This document shows positions 1 through 11,401 of a stretch of DNA of 64,000 bases, one piece after another. A program made the position numbers and the translations under genes. The notes below the pieces were generated by a model. The model was given only the letters and a program-made list of their open reading frames with translations. It was not told where the DNA came from and ran no database searches. Source of the DNA: Limonium bicolor (lineage: Eukaryota; Streptophyta; Magnoliopsida; Caryophyllales; Plumbaginaceae); NCBI GenBank assembly GCA_023374045.1, contig CM041783.1, positions 123,877,503 to 123,941,502 of the forward strand, read 5' to 3'. Position 1 is the stretch's first letter. Every line of letters begins with the position of its first letter.

Positions 1-314
1 ATGGGTTGTTACCATGTAGAATTAAACCTGGGATGTACTTATTCAGATTGTATGTTTAACGTAATAACTATGTTGTAGACACTCGATACTTGGGTTGGTA
101 TTTAGAATGATATTTTAAGTTGTATATGAGTTTTGGTTGAGGGCTGTTTCTAGTCATGCAGAATGTAACTTGGTGTGGGTAGAGTGGTCATGTCAACCAT
201 GTGGGTGGTTGGAGTCTGTAGAACCCGGATGGAGTTTATACCGCTGCAAAGTTAACCTATGATATTGTTAGGCGCTTCGTTTAATCTATGGATGTTTTAT
301 TCGGTGGTGTTACA
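1..314 (+). mobile_element. Element V: 3' part of its 5' LTR
   Basis: The stretch ends in GGTGTTACA at 314, followed by a 5-base spacer and a PBS at 320-331, so 314 is the U5 end of an LTR on the + strand. The rest of the LTR lies left of the window. No coding potential was seen. This is the oldest layer: the solo LTR and element III both interrupt V. Confidence 0.8.
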
Positions 315-319
315 GAAAG

Positions 320-346
320 TGGTATCAGAGCGTAGTTACGCTCTGA
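320..346 (+). promoter_or_regulatory. Primer-binding site and overlapping hairpin of element V
   Basis: TGGTATCAGAGC (320-331) is the usual complement of the 3' end of plant initiator Met-tRNA. Its last bases belong to a hairpin at 325-346: stem TCAGAGCGT with ACGCTCTGA, loop AGTT. The same hairpin, with a different closing pair, occurs at the PBS of elements I-IV. Confidence 0.85.
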
Positions 347-1254
347 TGACTGGAATAGAGAAGTACCGAGTATAGGAAAACCTGAATTCGGGGAAACGGG
401 GTTAAGGGTTAGTATGTGAGGCGCGTTAGTTAGGGTTCTTCGCCAGTAATTACGGGATACCTAACAGACACCTACACCCAACCTCTACGTCCCCAGGGTC
501 CATTTCAAATCCTAGAAAGAACCCCGGAGAGGTAGAAAGCCTCCTCACACTCGGGAAAGCCCGATCCGGCATCTACTTAATGTTATACAACCAACCCGTG
601 AAGAAAAGACTATACTATACAATAGACGTTGCCAAAGGGATATTACCCATAGAGGGACCAACTTTAGCGGCAACTTGGGTCGAAATGCTTAGCAGTCGAT
701 ATGACCCTACCTCACAAGCAAAGAGGACCAAAATATCCTAAAATTTATGAAATAACTAAAGCTCAAATAAGCAATTAATTAAGCTAAGGATGGGATTGAA
801 AGAAATTATACAATTCATACACTTGAGAGGCTAATTTCAGTAAACCTTTCATGAAACCGCAAAATAAGAGAATATAGTTGAGACGAAATTACACCATAAA
901 ATTGGTACAACCTATAATGCTTAACGAAGCACGACACAATCTTACACACTAAAGTATAATATTACGGAATTCAGTAAATTCCCTGCTGCTTCTCACGTTT
1001 CTCTTCATTCTCTGCATTACCTGAGAAACACAATACCACGTCCTTTCTTCTTCTTTTATTCAATTATTCTTCTAAGTCTCTCAATCTGAGACAGTTGAAA
1101 CTGGCGACCACAACTGGTCATTCTCTTTTGCTTCTACCACCGGCGAACAAGGAACATTCATACTAATGTCTCCTTCATTCTCTTCTCGTTCGAGTTTTTA
1201 TATTCCCTTGTGACCCCAAAATCGTCCTACAAAGGACAAATGCTGCTTATCAAA

Positions 1255-1259
1255 CTTCT
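1255..1259. repeat. Target-site duplication (left) of the solo LTR
   Basis: CTTCT here and again at 5428-5432 directly flank the solo LTR. A 5-bp duplication is the normal footprint of Ty3/gypsy integrase. Confidence 0.9.
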
Positions 1260-1529
1260 TGAAATACCCCAAACTTAGATATGGTTTTTAAAAGATAAAC
1301 TAAGTTATAAGGAGGCTAAATAACTCCTTAGAAACATTAAGAGACATTTTTAATCAAAGAAAACATAAGGAAACACCAAAAGAGCAGTTTAAGCAAAAAC
1401 ATGCTCTAAGCTTGGAGAGACTTGGGAGAGTACCCAAATATTGTTCTAAGACCTTAGTAATATTCTAATGGTCATTTTAAATCAATTACCAAAGAAAACC
1501 AAGTTTGAAAACAAGTTAAAACACAAAAT

Positions 1530-1553
1530 GTGCTTTAAGGAGTCTTAAAGCAC
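1530..1553 (+). repeat. Conserved hairpin in U3
   Basis: Stem GTGCTTTAAG pairs perfectly with CTTAAAGCAC around loop GAGT. Related copies occur at 16661-16684 and 26143-26166 (element I) and, with one mismatch, near 34196-34219 and 42718-42741 (element II). The block around it, including ACTATATAGTATC about 85 bp downstream, is the best conserved part of the LTRs. Confidence 0.7.
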
Positions 1554-3582
1554 ATTTTTGAAAAATTGTCTTGTAAATGAGTTTTGAATGGCTAAATGTC
1601 CATCATTACTCTTTAATTAACATGTGTACTATATAGTATCACATTTGGAAGTCTATATCAATGGGAAATCAAAAATTTCACAACAATGTGCCTTGTTTTG
1701 TGAATAGTAAATTAATTAAGCTAGTTTATAACATAAGTCAATATAAGTGAGATATTTGGTCAACAAAGACTTAAGTACCCCTTATTACTTAATGGGGGCC
1801 GGTTTTTACAAGGTGAGTCACCACCTTCATTAGTCATTAAGTAAATAAATAACTATAAAGCAAAAGTACTATTTACTTTATAAGATAAATATCTCATTTT
1901 ACTCACCTCTCTCCTCACCTCTTCATTCTCTCTTGTTCCCACGATTTTCTCAAGCTCTCTCCCTTCTCCATTAACGTGAAGAGCAACCTCATGCTAGCTC
2001 CACCTTCTCTTGCACACTACTAACTCATTTTAGCTCCAAAACCAAAACAAATTACATATTCCTCTTAGTTAGCTCAAGCTCTCTCTTTCTATCTTTTCAA
2101 AACTTCAAGAGCTTTGATTTGGTGCCAAGCCAAACCACCATTAGAGGAGGAAATTCAAGTTTGGAGACTCCATTGGATTCTCCATTCTCTTAAGGTAAAG
2201 AAAGTGTAAGAAAATCTAGGTTTCCATCACTTTTCTTCTTGACCGAAAATGTATGCTCATGAGGCTTCATTTTAATGCCTTGTTCTAGCTTGTTTTCTAC
2301 TCTTCAAAGGATTAAGGAGGTCCTTCTTGCTTCACATCCAAGCTTGTCTTGAGAAACCAAGGTAAAACAATCACCTTAATACCTTAAAGCACATTTTTAA
2401 CCTAGGGTTTGTTCCTTAGGGTTAATGTATTATCTAGTACTCATTGGAGTCATTGGATATTGGTTAGAACATTGGCAAGGAGACATATATTGGTGACCGA
2501 GATTGAGCAAGGAAAAAACCTAAGGAAGGAAGTTTTTAAAGCTTGTAAAAGAACAAGGTAAATTACTTACCTTAAGGTGTTTTGTTGTTTAAGGGAATGG
2601 GATTTAGATATGTGATGAGTTTAGTGTAGATTTTACATTAGGAAAGGACTATATAACCTAGGAGAAACAATGATAGTGTTTGTGAACTTGTGATTAAAGA
2701 GCCAATGAGAAAAGAGATAGTTTAAGAATATCAAGGTGAATTACAAGAAGCATTTATTTCAATGGGAGCCTTGTTGTGTGTATTCGCAGGTTAAAGGCAA
2801 ATATATGTGGAAATTCAGTGGTTAAGATTATTGTCATTTAAGGGCCTAAGTGCCAAGCATTTAAGTTTATGCACTATATGATGATGTGGTGTAGTTTTGG
2901 TGTAAATTGTGTGTTAAGGTGTTGTGATGAGAATTTGTGTGATATTGGTTGGTTGATGGAGAAAAACCAAGTGTTAGGATGTACTATATACTAGAGAACC
3001 CATGGCAAAAATTTAAAGGAGAACTTAAGTGTTTAAGATGTTCTAAGGGGATTTAATGACTAAGGAAGTACTAGGAAGTTTTAGAGGTTGTCTTGATGAA
3101 AAAGGGGTGAGATAAAGTGTTTTAATGAGTTATAGTGGCGTAGGCATTACTATGAAGGATTTAGGAATCAAGAGAATGTATTTGAGTATTTAGGACTTAG
3201 GCGAATGTTGGTAAACAACTAGGAAGGAAATAAGGTGTTGATGGATGGAAGCTTAAGCTTGTGAAGGAACATTAAGTAAATGCATAAAAGAGTTTTAGAT
3301 GGCGAGAGATGTTTGGGAGAAGATGTTATGGTGGTGGGGAAACATTTGGCATAGTAGTTACATTAGGTATGAACCACCACCTAGAAACCTAGTGGAAAAT
3401 GTTACAAGTGTTGGCATGGTTACAAGGAAAAACGCATAATGATTAAAGTGGATGTTGGTGAGTGGTTTAAAGTGTTTAGTGGTTGGCTTAAGGTGAATTT
3501 GAGGTGCCCAAATGAGGTTATAACATATTAGGATATGTGAGGAGAAGTTTGGAGTTAAAAGAGAATTTAGAAACAAGGTTCT

Positions 3583-3978
3583 GGAGCCGACCGACCTTAG
3601 GGACCGGACCTGCAAGGTCGATCGAGCTCAGTTTACACTGCCGGAGAAAGTTTCTGGAACCGACCGAACTTGGGGACCGGACTTACAAGTTCGGTCGGGC
3701 TTGTATTTTGTGAAGGAATTAAGTCTCTGGAATGGACCGAACTTGCAAGGTCGGTCGTGCCTAGAATTTTGCACGGTAATAAGTCTCTGGAATCGACCGA
3801 ACATGGGACCGGACTTGGCAAGTTCGGTTGAGCTTAAATTTCCCTCGGGGAAACTCTCGGGAATGGACCGACCTTGGGGTCCGGACTTGCAAGGTCGGTC
3901 GGGGTAGAATTTTCAAGCGGTAATATGTTCTGGAATGGACCGACCTTGGGTAAGGTCAGTCGTAAGTTCGGTCGGGCC
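3583..3978 (+). repeat. Array of self-complementary GACCGACC/GGTCGGTC units
   Basis: About five units of roughly 70 bp, each with an inverted repeat of the type GACCGACCTT...AAGGTCGGTC, are separated by spacers containing TCTCTGGAAT or CTCTCGGGAAT. Each unit could fold as a hairpin in RNA. Matching arrays with other stem sequences sit in the LTRs of elements I, II and IV. Confidence 0.75.
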
Positions 3979-6900
3979 TAAAAAAAAAGAAATTTGAATT
4001 CTAAGGATGTTAATTGGTAATGAGGTATACCTTTGGTAGGGTGGTAATGATTAGGACCCTAAGAACTTAAGGGATTAAGTTAAGATGAGTAAGAACCTTA
4101 ATGTTTAAAGTTAAGTTTATAAGGTTAAGTGGTAAGGACTTAAGAAGGTATTCAAAGGGGATCTTTAGGAATTAAGTGAGTTAAGTAAGGTTCAAATAAC
4201 TAATGGCCTAAAAATGAACCAATGTTTTAGGTTTGTGAATTGGGACCCCGGAGAAGATAAAACAAACGATGATCGACGGTGAACGGTACAATCTTTCTTG
4301 TGACCTGCTTGCTAACGAGGTGTCCCTCGGCTTGTGTGCTATCTGTTTAATTGCTATGACTAAGACAAGATAAAGCATGCAACCGGTTATATTTGTTCTC
4401 GTTGTGTATGTGTTATCTTTGCACTAACCCGCGAGACTTGAGATTGTTACTAACCAAGTTTATTACTTACTGAGTTAAGAATAAGAGTTAAGTTTTGGTG
4501 GTTGTTGGTTAATGCCCGTTAAGGCTTAGCTAGCACATGGTGACTAAGATTTCTACTAACTGGAACTTGAGTGAGGAAACCCGGGACCGAACTCCGCTCA
4601 TGCATGCTAAGGAAAGGGGGACGGTATCTGAATCAGATCCGCCCTCCGCTTAAGGACTTGTCTTCGGACTTGTAGCCTAGGGCCGGTTGCCGGCTCAGCT
4701 ACGCTGGACTCCCGTCCAGAGTAGGTGGCATTAAGATGGTGAGGTGGGATCACCTAAATCCCAGGTTCGAATTAAGCTACAACCATTCCCTTCCAGGAAC
4801 GGTTTGTATACTGAGATTAAGATTAAGGTAAGGTAAGGGACTGAGATTAAGGAAATCAGGACTGAGGAGGGGGTTACTAACCCACTCGATAAGGGAACGC
4901 TTGAGTCGTTCATTGTTTGTGAACTATGTGTGTTCATTTGTGGATTATTGTTATTGCACTTCATATCATGGTAGTGTATGTAATCAATTTCCATGCTATC
5001 GACAATTAGTCGTCGTAGCCCCGTTAGCTTGGGGGCCATGAGAGGGAGTACCAGCATTCGTGCTGACCCCCTTTGGGGGCTGTTTTTACACTTGCAGGTA
5101 AGAGACCCATGAGGACGCACTACGAGAGTAGGAGCGGTTAGTCTTAGGATGGGTTGTGTATTTTGAGTACGGGTTGCGCTTGTGCACCCGTCTGTTTATA
5201 TTTAAACTGATGTAGGGCTGTGATTATGACTTAGCTACTTGTACTCGGTTGGATGGTGATATTTTGGGTTGGTTATGTATTTTGGATAAGTGTTATAATT
5301 GTTAAGGCCGGTATACTCTAATGATCAGACCGTGGCAAGGTCCAGGTGTTGTTATTTCTACTGTGATGAATTCAATTAAGTGTTCAGTTTTGCGATAACC
5401 ACGATTGGCTTTGGATGGGGTGTTACACTTCTACTCTACAACAACCTAATATAACACCAATAAAATGGGCAACAAGCTTGACGATATGAATTTATGAACC
5501 AAAGGCTGGAAGTATGTACAATATCTAGCCGCTACGTTAGCATGCAACGTATATCCTCATCTAACAACCATCACCATACATTACCCATATCACCAGTTGG
5601 TAAATGGTTACCCACCCAAACACAAATCAAACAGATAAGAAAATGGCAGCGAATTCGCCACTATGTTCAAACATCTATCGAGTATCTTGATCAAGGAGAC
5701 CAAATAAAGAGGAGTTGGGTACAATAGAGAATTAAGTTTCAATCATGGAGGAACAAATTCCAAAGGAGGAACTATTAAGCACCAGCAAGCAATGCCACGG
5801 GTAACTGCAAAATTCAACTTTATAAAAAGGATAAACCCCTTGGATCATGTGAAGGAAACGATATGGAGTCTTCATTAACGAAGACAATGCGAACAATGAA
5901 AAATTAAAACTCTAGTTCCAATAATTAATATGAAATACAACATACTCGCAAGATGATACAGTGAACTCAAAACAGGATTGATCAAATCATATATACCAAT
6001 GTACATACATACATACCAGAAAAGACAAGATACCAATAAACCCAAGGAGTAAATGGGGTTCAATTAAAGAAGGTCATGATTAGTAAATTGACCATACTTA
6101 ACTCGAGTTAACAATACAACTCAACGATCGAAAATAAATATTGAGACCTCAGTGGTGATAAATCCGGAGTACCTACCACTCGTTTAGTAGACCAAGAAGG
6201 TAAAAAGCTAGACTATTTCGAGTAAGGGAAACACACAAGGAATAATAATCAGAAAGTAACAAAAGGATTACGAGGCCCAGAAAAGATTAATATGGAAATT
6301 GGAATAAATAAATTAGACTAACTCAGACTCAAAATGTTTCCAACTTAGTCGAACTCGGGTAGTAGGTTAAGTTCCAAATTAGGAATGCATAGGGAATCGA
6401 ATATGTACAAGTAATTTGGTATTGAAAAATTTGGAAATTGCCAACAAAATGAATTGATGGGATATGATAATTGGTAAGCATGGAGGAAATAGTAATAATA
6501 TGATAACTTGGAAATATACAATCGTATATCCCATTGGCTAGCCCTAGAAGTTGTAGACTACATGTATATATACACATGGTATGATGATTGGGATGAAGAG
6601 AGCTTACGATATCAGGGATATATAACTGTATGTACCAATATACCATTAAATCTATGAAAACAATCATATGGGGATATATATATAAGTCAAAAGGGTATTG
6701 GAGTACAATTATGACCTTGGAATTTATGGCACATAAGTGTATATATTGGGGATACAAGAATGAGCGAATGTATATATGTACACGTCTTGCTGTATATATA
6801 TAGTTGGAGAATTCAAAGAATTAATATAAAGGTTTAGATGTTAATATTAACCCATGAATTGATTACTAGATGACTAGAAACAAGTGGGATAAGAATCTAA

Positions 6901-7000
6901 ACTGGTTAATTTGATTAGTCGTTTAAACCGGACGTGCAAGGTTGAACTTGAGCCTGGCCAGGTCAAGCGATACTACACACAAATTGGGGTGAAGGGGTAG

Positions 7001-7033
7001 TCCAACACTTACGCTGATCACGTCAGTGTTGGA
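7001..7033 (+). repeat. Conserved 33-nt hairpin with TGATCA loop (element V)
   Basis: A 13-nt stem starting TCCAACACT and ending AGTGTTGGA (12 of 13 positions paired) carries the loop CTGATCA, whose last six bases are self-complementary. The same structure occurs in elements I, II and IV with sequence changes in the stem. Confidence 0.8.
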
Positions 7034-8520
7034 TGATTCCCGAAACCTCCTACAAGAGGACACATGAACTACAAATAAGTGGAAAATCTTACAAGTCAAT
7101 TATAGAAAGGTACGAAAGATGGGATATCGGTGTTAGATGACTCGAGCGGGTAGAATACATTGGTACATTATTCAAAAACTTTGAGGTTAAAAATATGTGA
7201 AGAATTATATGATGTGATGTAACTATTAACCTAAAAGTTACCACATAAAATATGTACTATCGCAATCAATTGCAAAAGGTAACCAGTAATAGTCAATTAT
7301 TTTAGTTCCTACGAACAATGATGTTGATAAGGAAACTAAATATCCTATGTTTCACATAATTATGATCGGTAATATATACCAAACATGTTGTTGTAACAAT
7401 GACACGTCAAATACTAAGAACTAAACATAAATGAATTAAAACCAAAAGGCCAGCGAGGAAGAACAATTCAAATGCTTAAAAGCGCAGTAAAAACATGAAC
7501 TTCCGACCTCCAGAGTAAATAGATAGACAAGCTATAATCCACTGAGATTATGTATAAATTAAAATACCCCATGTCGGTCAAGAGACTTCTACTCCTATAC
7601 TATTAAGCTATGCACTACCTTGGGAGGCATAGTAAGGGAAAACTAAACCCGGAGATAATCAGAGTCGCACAGCAGAAGCTGGTGGACCGTACATCACATT
7701 TCCTAGTCGGACAACAAGTGACTTATCTGCCAATACCTTAGACCCAGAAAGGCTAAACCCAAATCCGTTTGTAGATCGGTAAGGATACCGATAAGTGTCT
7801 TTAATACATAAACTAAGCCATTAACATGATCAAGGCCTTTGATTAAATTATAATGTGAGCTACATTGCATAGAACTAGAATGCCCCATGGGAATTAAACA
7901 TCTTGAACCAAGGCTCAAGGATGATATAAGCGTTGCATTTTTACTTGTTGTTGCTCGTTGAGGTGTCGTCTTGGATGTTATGTGTATGTGTGGATTGGGT
8001 TGAATGCATTGTGGTTATGAATGAAGAACTTGCTCATTTGATTGCTGATGAGTACAGTATATGAGTATTACTGGTACATTACAATATCATTGAGAATTTG
8101 GGCAAGCCACAGATGTGGCGTGGTGCTTATAAGCACAAATGGTGAAATAGAACTGGTTAGAGAGAACGTCTTCACTATGTGTATTCGTACAACCACATGT
8201 TGGTTGGTAGGTCTGTGGGTATGAATTGTGCAGAATTGTGTGTGTTATGTTGTATATTGGTTGTTTATGGTGTGATATGTTGATTGTCGCATTGGTGTGC
8301 TTGAAACACTTGAGATGTATTTGGTGATGTATACGTGAACTATTGTGTATGTATGTCCCTTGGGACTTGTGATATATACATGTATGTGTGATTGGTTTGG
8401 ATTGGAAAACTAGTGGTATAATGGAAGGTTAGGAAAATGTTGGAACTTTAGAATTGATAGGATTGAATGGATTAGAACCTTGAGATTCGTTGGGTGGTTA
8501 GGTACACATTCGATTGAGAC

Positions 8521-8554
8521 AACTTCGGGATGAAGTTCTTTTAAGGGGGTAGAC
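8521..8554 (+). promoter_or_regulatory. Polypurine tract of element V with upstream hairpin
   Basis: AAGGGGGT, then AGAC, directly precedes the LTR start TGAAATACCCC at 8555, as expected for the plus-strand primer. Immediately 5' is a hairpin, AACTTC with GAAGTT (8521-8537), loop GGGAT, matching the hairpins before the polypurine tracts of elements I-IV. Confidence 0.85.
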
Positions 8555-9007
8555 TGAAATACCCCGAATAATTACCACTTTAAATTAGTGAAGTTTAAAT
8601 TAAATTATGTGCAATAATTACCATGGAACATTATGGTATTTAAAATATAGATCCAAACGGATGCTTATATCGCATGTACATATCGGTATGTAAAATAAAT
8701 ATCACTGGTGCTCCCCAATAAACTGTATGAGTATCCTATATATCCTAGACAAATTATAAACGTAAACTCGCATATGTACACATCTCTAAACCAAAGATGT
8801 TATAAATAATAATGCGGCACAAACACGAGCTTGTATATACGAATGCACACTTTTAAACCGAAAACGCGAATATAGTCGCACATGTATATATATGTATATG
8901 GATATATATGTACATATATACAACCAGCGTTACATATATAAATGACAACGTGACATAACAAAATAGTCGCGTATATAGCCAGCAATGTGGCGTAATAACA
9001 TAGTTGC

Positions 9008-9011
<4 letters not shown>

Positions 9012-9037
<26 letters not shown>
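9012..9037. repeat. (AT)n microsatellite
   Basis: About 13 uninterrupted AT units lie in a wider TA/CATA-rich stretch (about 8880-9170). Short open frames here rich in Tyr and Ile only reflect the repeat. Confidence 0.95.
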
Positions 9038-9042
<5 letters not shown>

Positions 9043-9184
9043 TAATAACGCGACATAATAATATTGTCGTATACATATATACGTATACAAAAACGGCATG
9101 TATATTACATATACGTAACTAAAAACATGACATAATGACGTAGTCGCATATATATATGTATAACGAACAACGTATACATGCTTA

Positions 9185-9280
9185 AATAAAAAAAAAGAGA
9201 GCGAAATGTGCGCTCACCGAGTTTCGAACCCGGTACCATTAGTACCTCTAGTGAACGCCTTAACCAGTTGAGTTGAGCTC
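9185..9280 (-). tRNA. tRNA-like pseudogene (Thr-GGT type?) with T-run
   Basis: On the - strand, 9280 to 9210 is 71 nt with tRNA features. The acceptor halves GAGCTCA and TGAGCGC pair at 6 of 7 positions. A box A-like AACTCAACTGG is followed by a 5-bp anticodon stem with one mismatch and 7-nt loop GAGGTAC (anticodon GGT), then a T stem CCGGG/CTCGG around TTCGAAA, which forms a good box B. Downstream, 9188-9196 is a run of nine T on the - strand, a possible Pol III terminator. The D arm is poorly paired, so this is a degenerate or tRNA-derived copy rather than a working gene. It lies inside V's LTR. Confidence 0.4.
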
Positions 9281-9299
9281 GTATTCAATAATAAACTGC

Positions 9300-11285
9300 A
9301 CCTCTACTCATATAAGCTACTAAAGTGGCTAAACAAAAAAAATAGTAAACTGTAACAGACTACTGCAATCGACACAGCAGCACTCTTCCTTGTTTTCTAT
9401 TTTGAGCAGTATACAACCCATTCACGTGCCTCTTCGTTGCAATTCACAACAAAGTGACCCGACTCTTATTCAAAACTGTTCAAGCGCACGCCTTGAAGAA
9501 AAAAAAAAGAGAACAACAGAGCAGTACGCTCCTACTCTGCCCGATGTTGACTGAAATGAGCACTCCTTCTTGTTATTTTTCTATCTCGAGCTGCAACAGC
9601 ACCAAACGACCCGCATCATTCTCCTCCTCGGTTCCAAGTTTTGAACAGCAAACGACAGCAACTTTTGCTCCTCTACATGTGGGAACAAAATTCCTCAAAT
9701 CCCACTTCCCATGAGTACTGCAACAGAGCGTTATACTACCTTCTTTTGACAAGTTTCCCTCCTCTGTTCCATGTCGAACCAGCAGCAGACCCAAAACATG
9801 GCACATCAGCTTTCCGTTCTTTTGACAACCGGACACTAGCTCCTTTGATTTCAGTTCCCATGCACGACTGAAAACCATCAAGAATGCAACTTTCCCCATC
9901 TCTGCATGATACAACAACCCGCCCTTCTTTATCTCTTTCTGTTTCGTTCCTGTGCAGCAGCAATATCTCCAACCTGCTGCTACCTCTTCACGTGACTGGC
10001 GATAAAGAGTGCATAGGCTCTGTGCCTTTCTCCTTCTTTTGAAAAAAAACTTGGGAATCCAGTCACATGCCCACGCACGACACTTCTCGCATGAATACAT
10101 CAGAACAGATACAATAAAAAAGGAATGGATCTCCATCCTCAGCAATGTTGCAGACGGCCTGGTGAACAAAGAGCATACACGCTCTACGTGCCTTCTTTTC
10201 CTCCTGCAGAAATACACTCCAGCTGATCTTCTTCTTTCCTCCTTCCCTCTGTTCCATGCGCACATTTTGAAACAAAAAAAACGACCGACAACAATATCAT
10301 GCATATCAGTAGTTGTTGGTCCTTCTCAAGGTGGGCGCTAACTCCCTTGGTCCCATATCAGAAGCCAATAACGGAGCACGTGATGATGGCAATGGCATGT
10401 TAACATCCTCGTGGTAATCGATACGAACTGCTACCGCTTTCAAAACAACACCATGATAGGCATGCGGCTCTTTCCCTGATCTCTAGACCGAAACAAACGT
10501 ACCACAGCAACCTCAGTCATGCTCACGGATAGCTGGCTCTTCATTCCTTTCTCATCCCACTCCATCGTACCGCCACAAGTAGCACACTCCTCTTCCTTTT
10601 TATCTTATTGCTAATACAGACCACCTTCCCCTCTCATTTTTTGGACTGAAAACAAGCAAGCCAAATGTGCCACTGCAGCCAGTTCCTCAGGCGCATGTAG
10701 TAGTCGCTAGGGACAGCAACTTATGCCCTCTTTATTATCTTCTTTCACGAACAAGGAACACACCTGCTGCCTTCCTCATTGTCAATACACTCATGGTAGT
10801 TGTGGCAAAATCCAGACTAGCAGTCACGAGACATATAGGCCCTGTGTATTTCATCCTCTTCTTCATGGTAATATTGCCTCCCAACCTGGCGAAACAAGAA
10901 GAAGAACAACATCTCCTCCTTCGTTGTCTCGTTGTATCCCATCCCTCCTGGCAAGAGCTTCTCGACTTCCTTGAAATGGAAACTCACACCGGAGACAACA
11001 CACAAGAGCAAGGCTTCGATTCACCCCTCTGTTGAGCTGAAACCAACACCGCTCGCCAATGACAAACCGAGACCAACAAGTCTCGGAAGATATTAAGCTC
11101 ACTTCCCTACTGAGTAGTTACGGTTGGAGCCCTGCAACCAACAACCAAACCGGGAGGATGGGGAGAAGTTCTTTGACAAAAGACCGTCATGAGCTCCCAT
11201 TTTCAGTGCGAGACAACACAGAAAAGGCTACCAAACAGAGCCTAAAAACCGGTACCAAGACATCAGGAAGGGAGCATAACCATAA
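9300..11285. repeat. Degenerate repeat block with strong purine/pyrimidine strand bias
   Basis: Compared with its AT-rich surroundings this block is pyrimidine-rich on the + strand and repeats related modules: CTCTGTTCC or CTCCTCGGTTCC next to TTTTGAAC or TTTTGACAA (near 9625, 9755, 10240), CAACAG and CTTCTTT. The longest open frame of the window (243 codons, - strand, 9573-10304) runs across it. It is Cys/Arg/Lys-rich, matches no family I know and overlaps open frames in other phases. I read it as a by-product of biased composition that lowers stop-codon frequency. Confidence 0.45.
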
Positions 11286-11401
11286 GGTAAAGACCCAGCT
11301 AAACTACGACTGCCTAAGAGTTTCTATCCCATTTCATTCTCTCATAAACTATGAGTTGATCGTCTTTCCTTCCATATCCAAGAACTTGTCAAAAGGGGGA
11401 G

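Larger units (their letters stand above)
315..1259 (+). mobile_element. Element V internal region, first part
   Basis: This is the stretch from the PBS to the solo-LTR insertion. I see no gag, protease or pol similarity and no long open frame, so V looks non-coding here. The last five bases (1255-1259, CTTCT) are the left target-site duplication of the solo LTR. Confidence 0.7.
1260..5427 (+). mobile_element. Solo LTR (4168 bp) of a LARD-like gypsy element
   Basis: It begins TGAAATACCCC and ends GGGGTGTTACA with no PBS or polypurine tract attached, and it is flanked by CTTCT on both sides. This is a complete solo LTR, normally left by recombination between the two LTRs of one element. Its beginning (about 1500-1660) is close to the antisense of 16560-16690 in the LTR of element I, so it belongs to a related family. 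It holds the U3 hairpin at 1530-1553 and the array of inverted repeats at 3583-3978. A TTATAAG near 1880, followed by a CT-rich stretch, is a candidate core promoter. No gene was seen. Confidence 0.92.
5433..8554 (+). mobile_element. Element V internal region, second part
   Basis: This continues V after the solo LTR to the polypurine tract before 8555. Only short AT-rich open frames exist, with no recognisable domain. It contains the conserved TGATCA-loop hairpin at 7001-7033 and the polypurine-tract hairpin at 8521-8537. Without the solo LTR and one duplication copy, V's internal region is about 4.1 kb. Confidence 0.75.
8555..11401 (+). mobile_element. Element V: beginning of its 3' LTR, interrupted by element III
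   Basis: It starts TGAAATACCCC right after a polypurine tract and runs without an LTR end to 11401, where element III begins. The missing part should lie beyond III, outside the window. It holds an AT microsatellite, a tRNA-like sequence and an unusual repetitive block from about 9300. I cannot exclude that the 9.3-11.4 kb block is a separate old insertion. Confidence 0.6.

Noticed and set aside
5494..5727. 77-codon open frame in element V as a protein gene
   Set aside because: No similarity to gag or pol, no counterpart in sister elements, ordinary length for this composition.
9573..10304. 243-codon open frame on the - strand as a gene
   Set aside because: No recognisable domain, overlaps several frames in other phases and lies in a composition-biased repetitive block; length is explained by low stop frequency.
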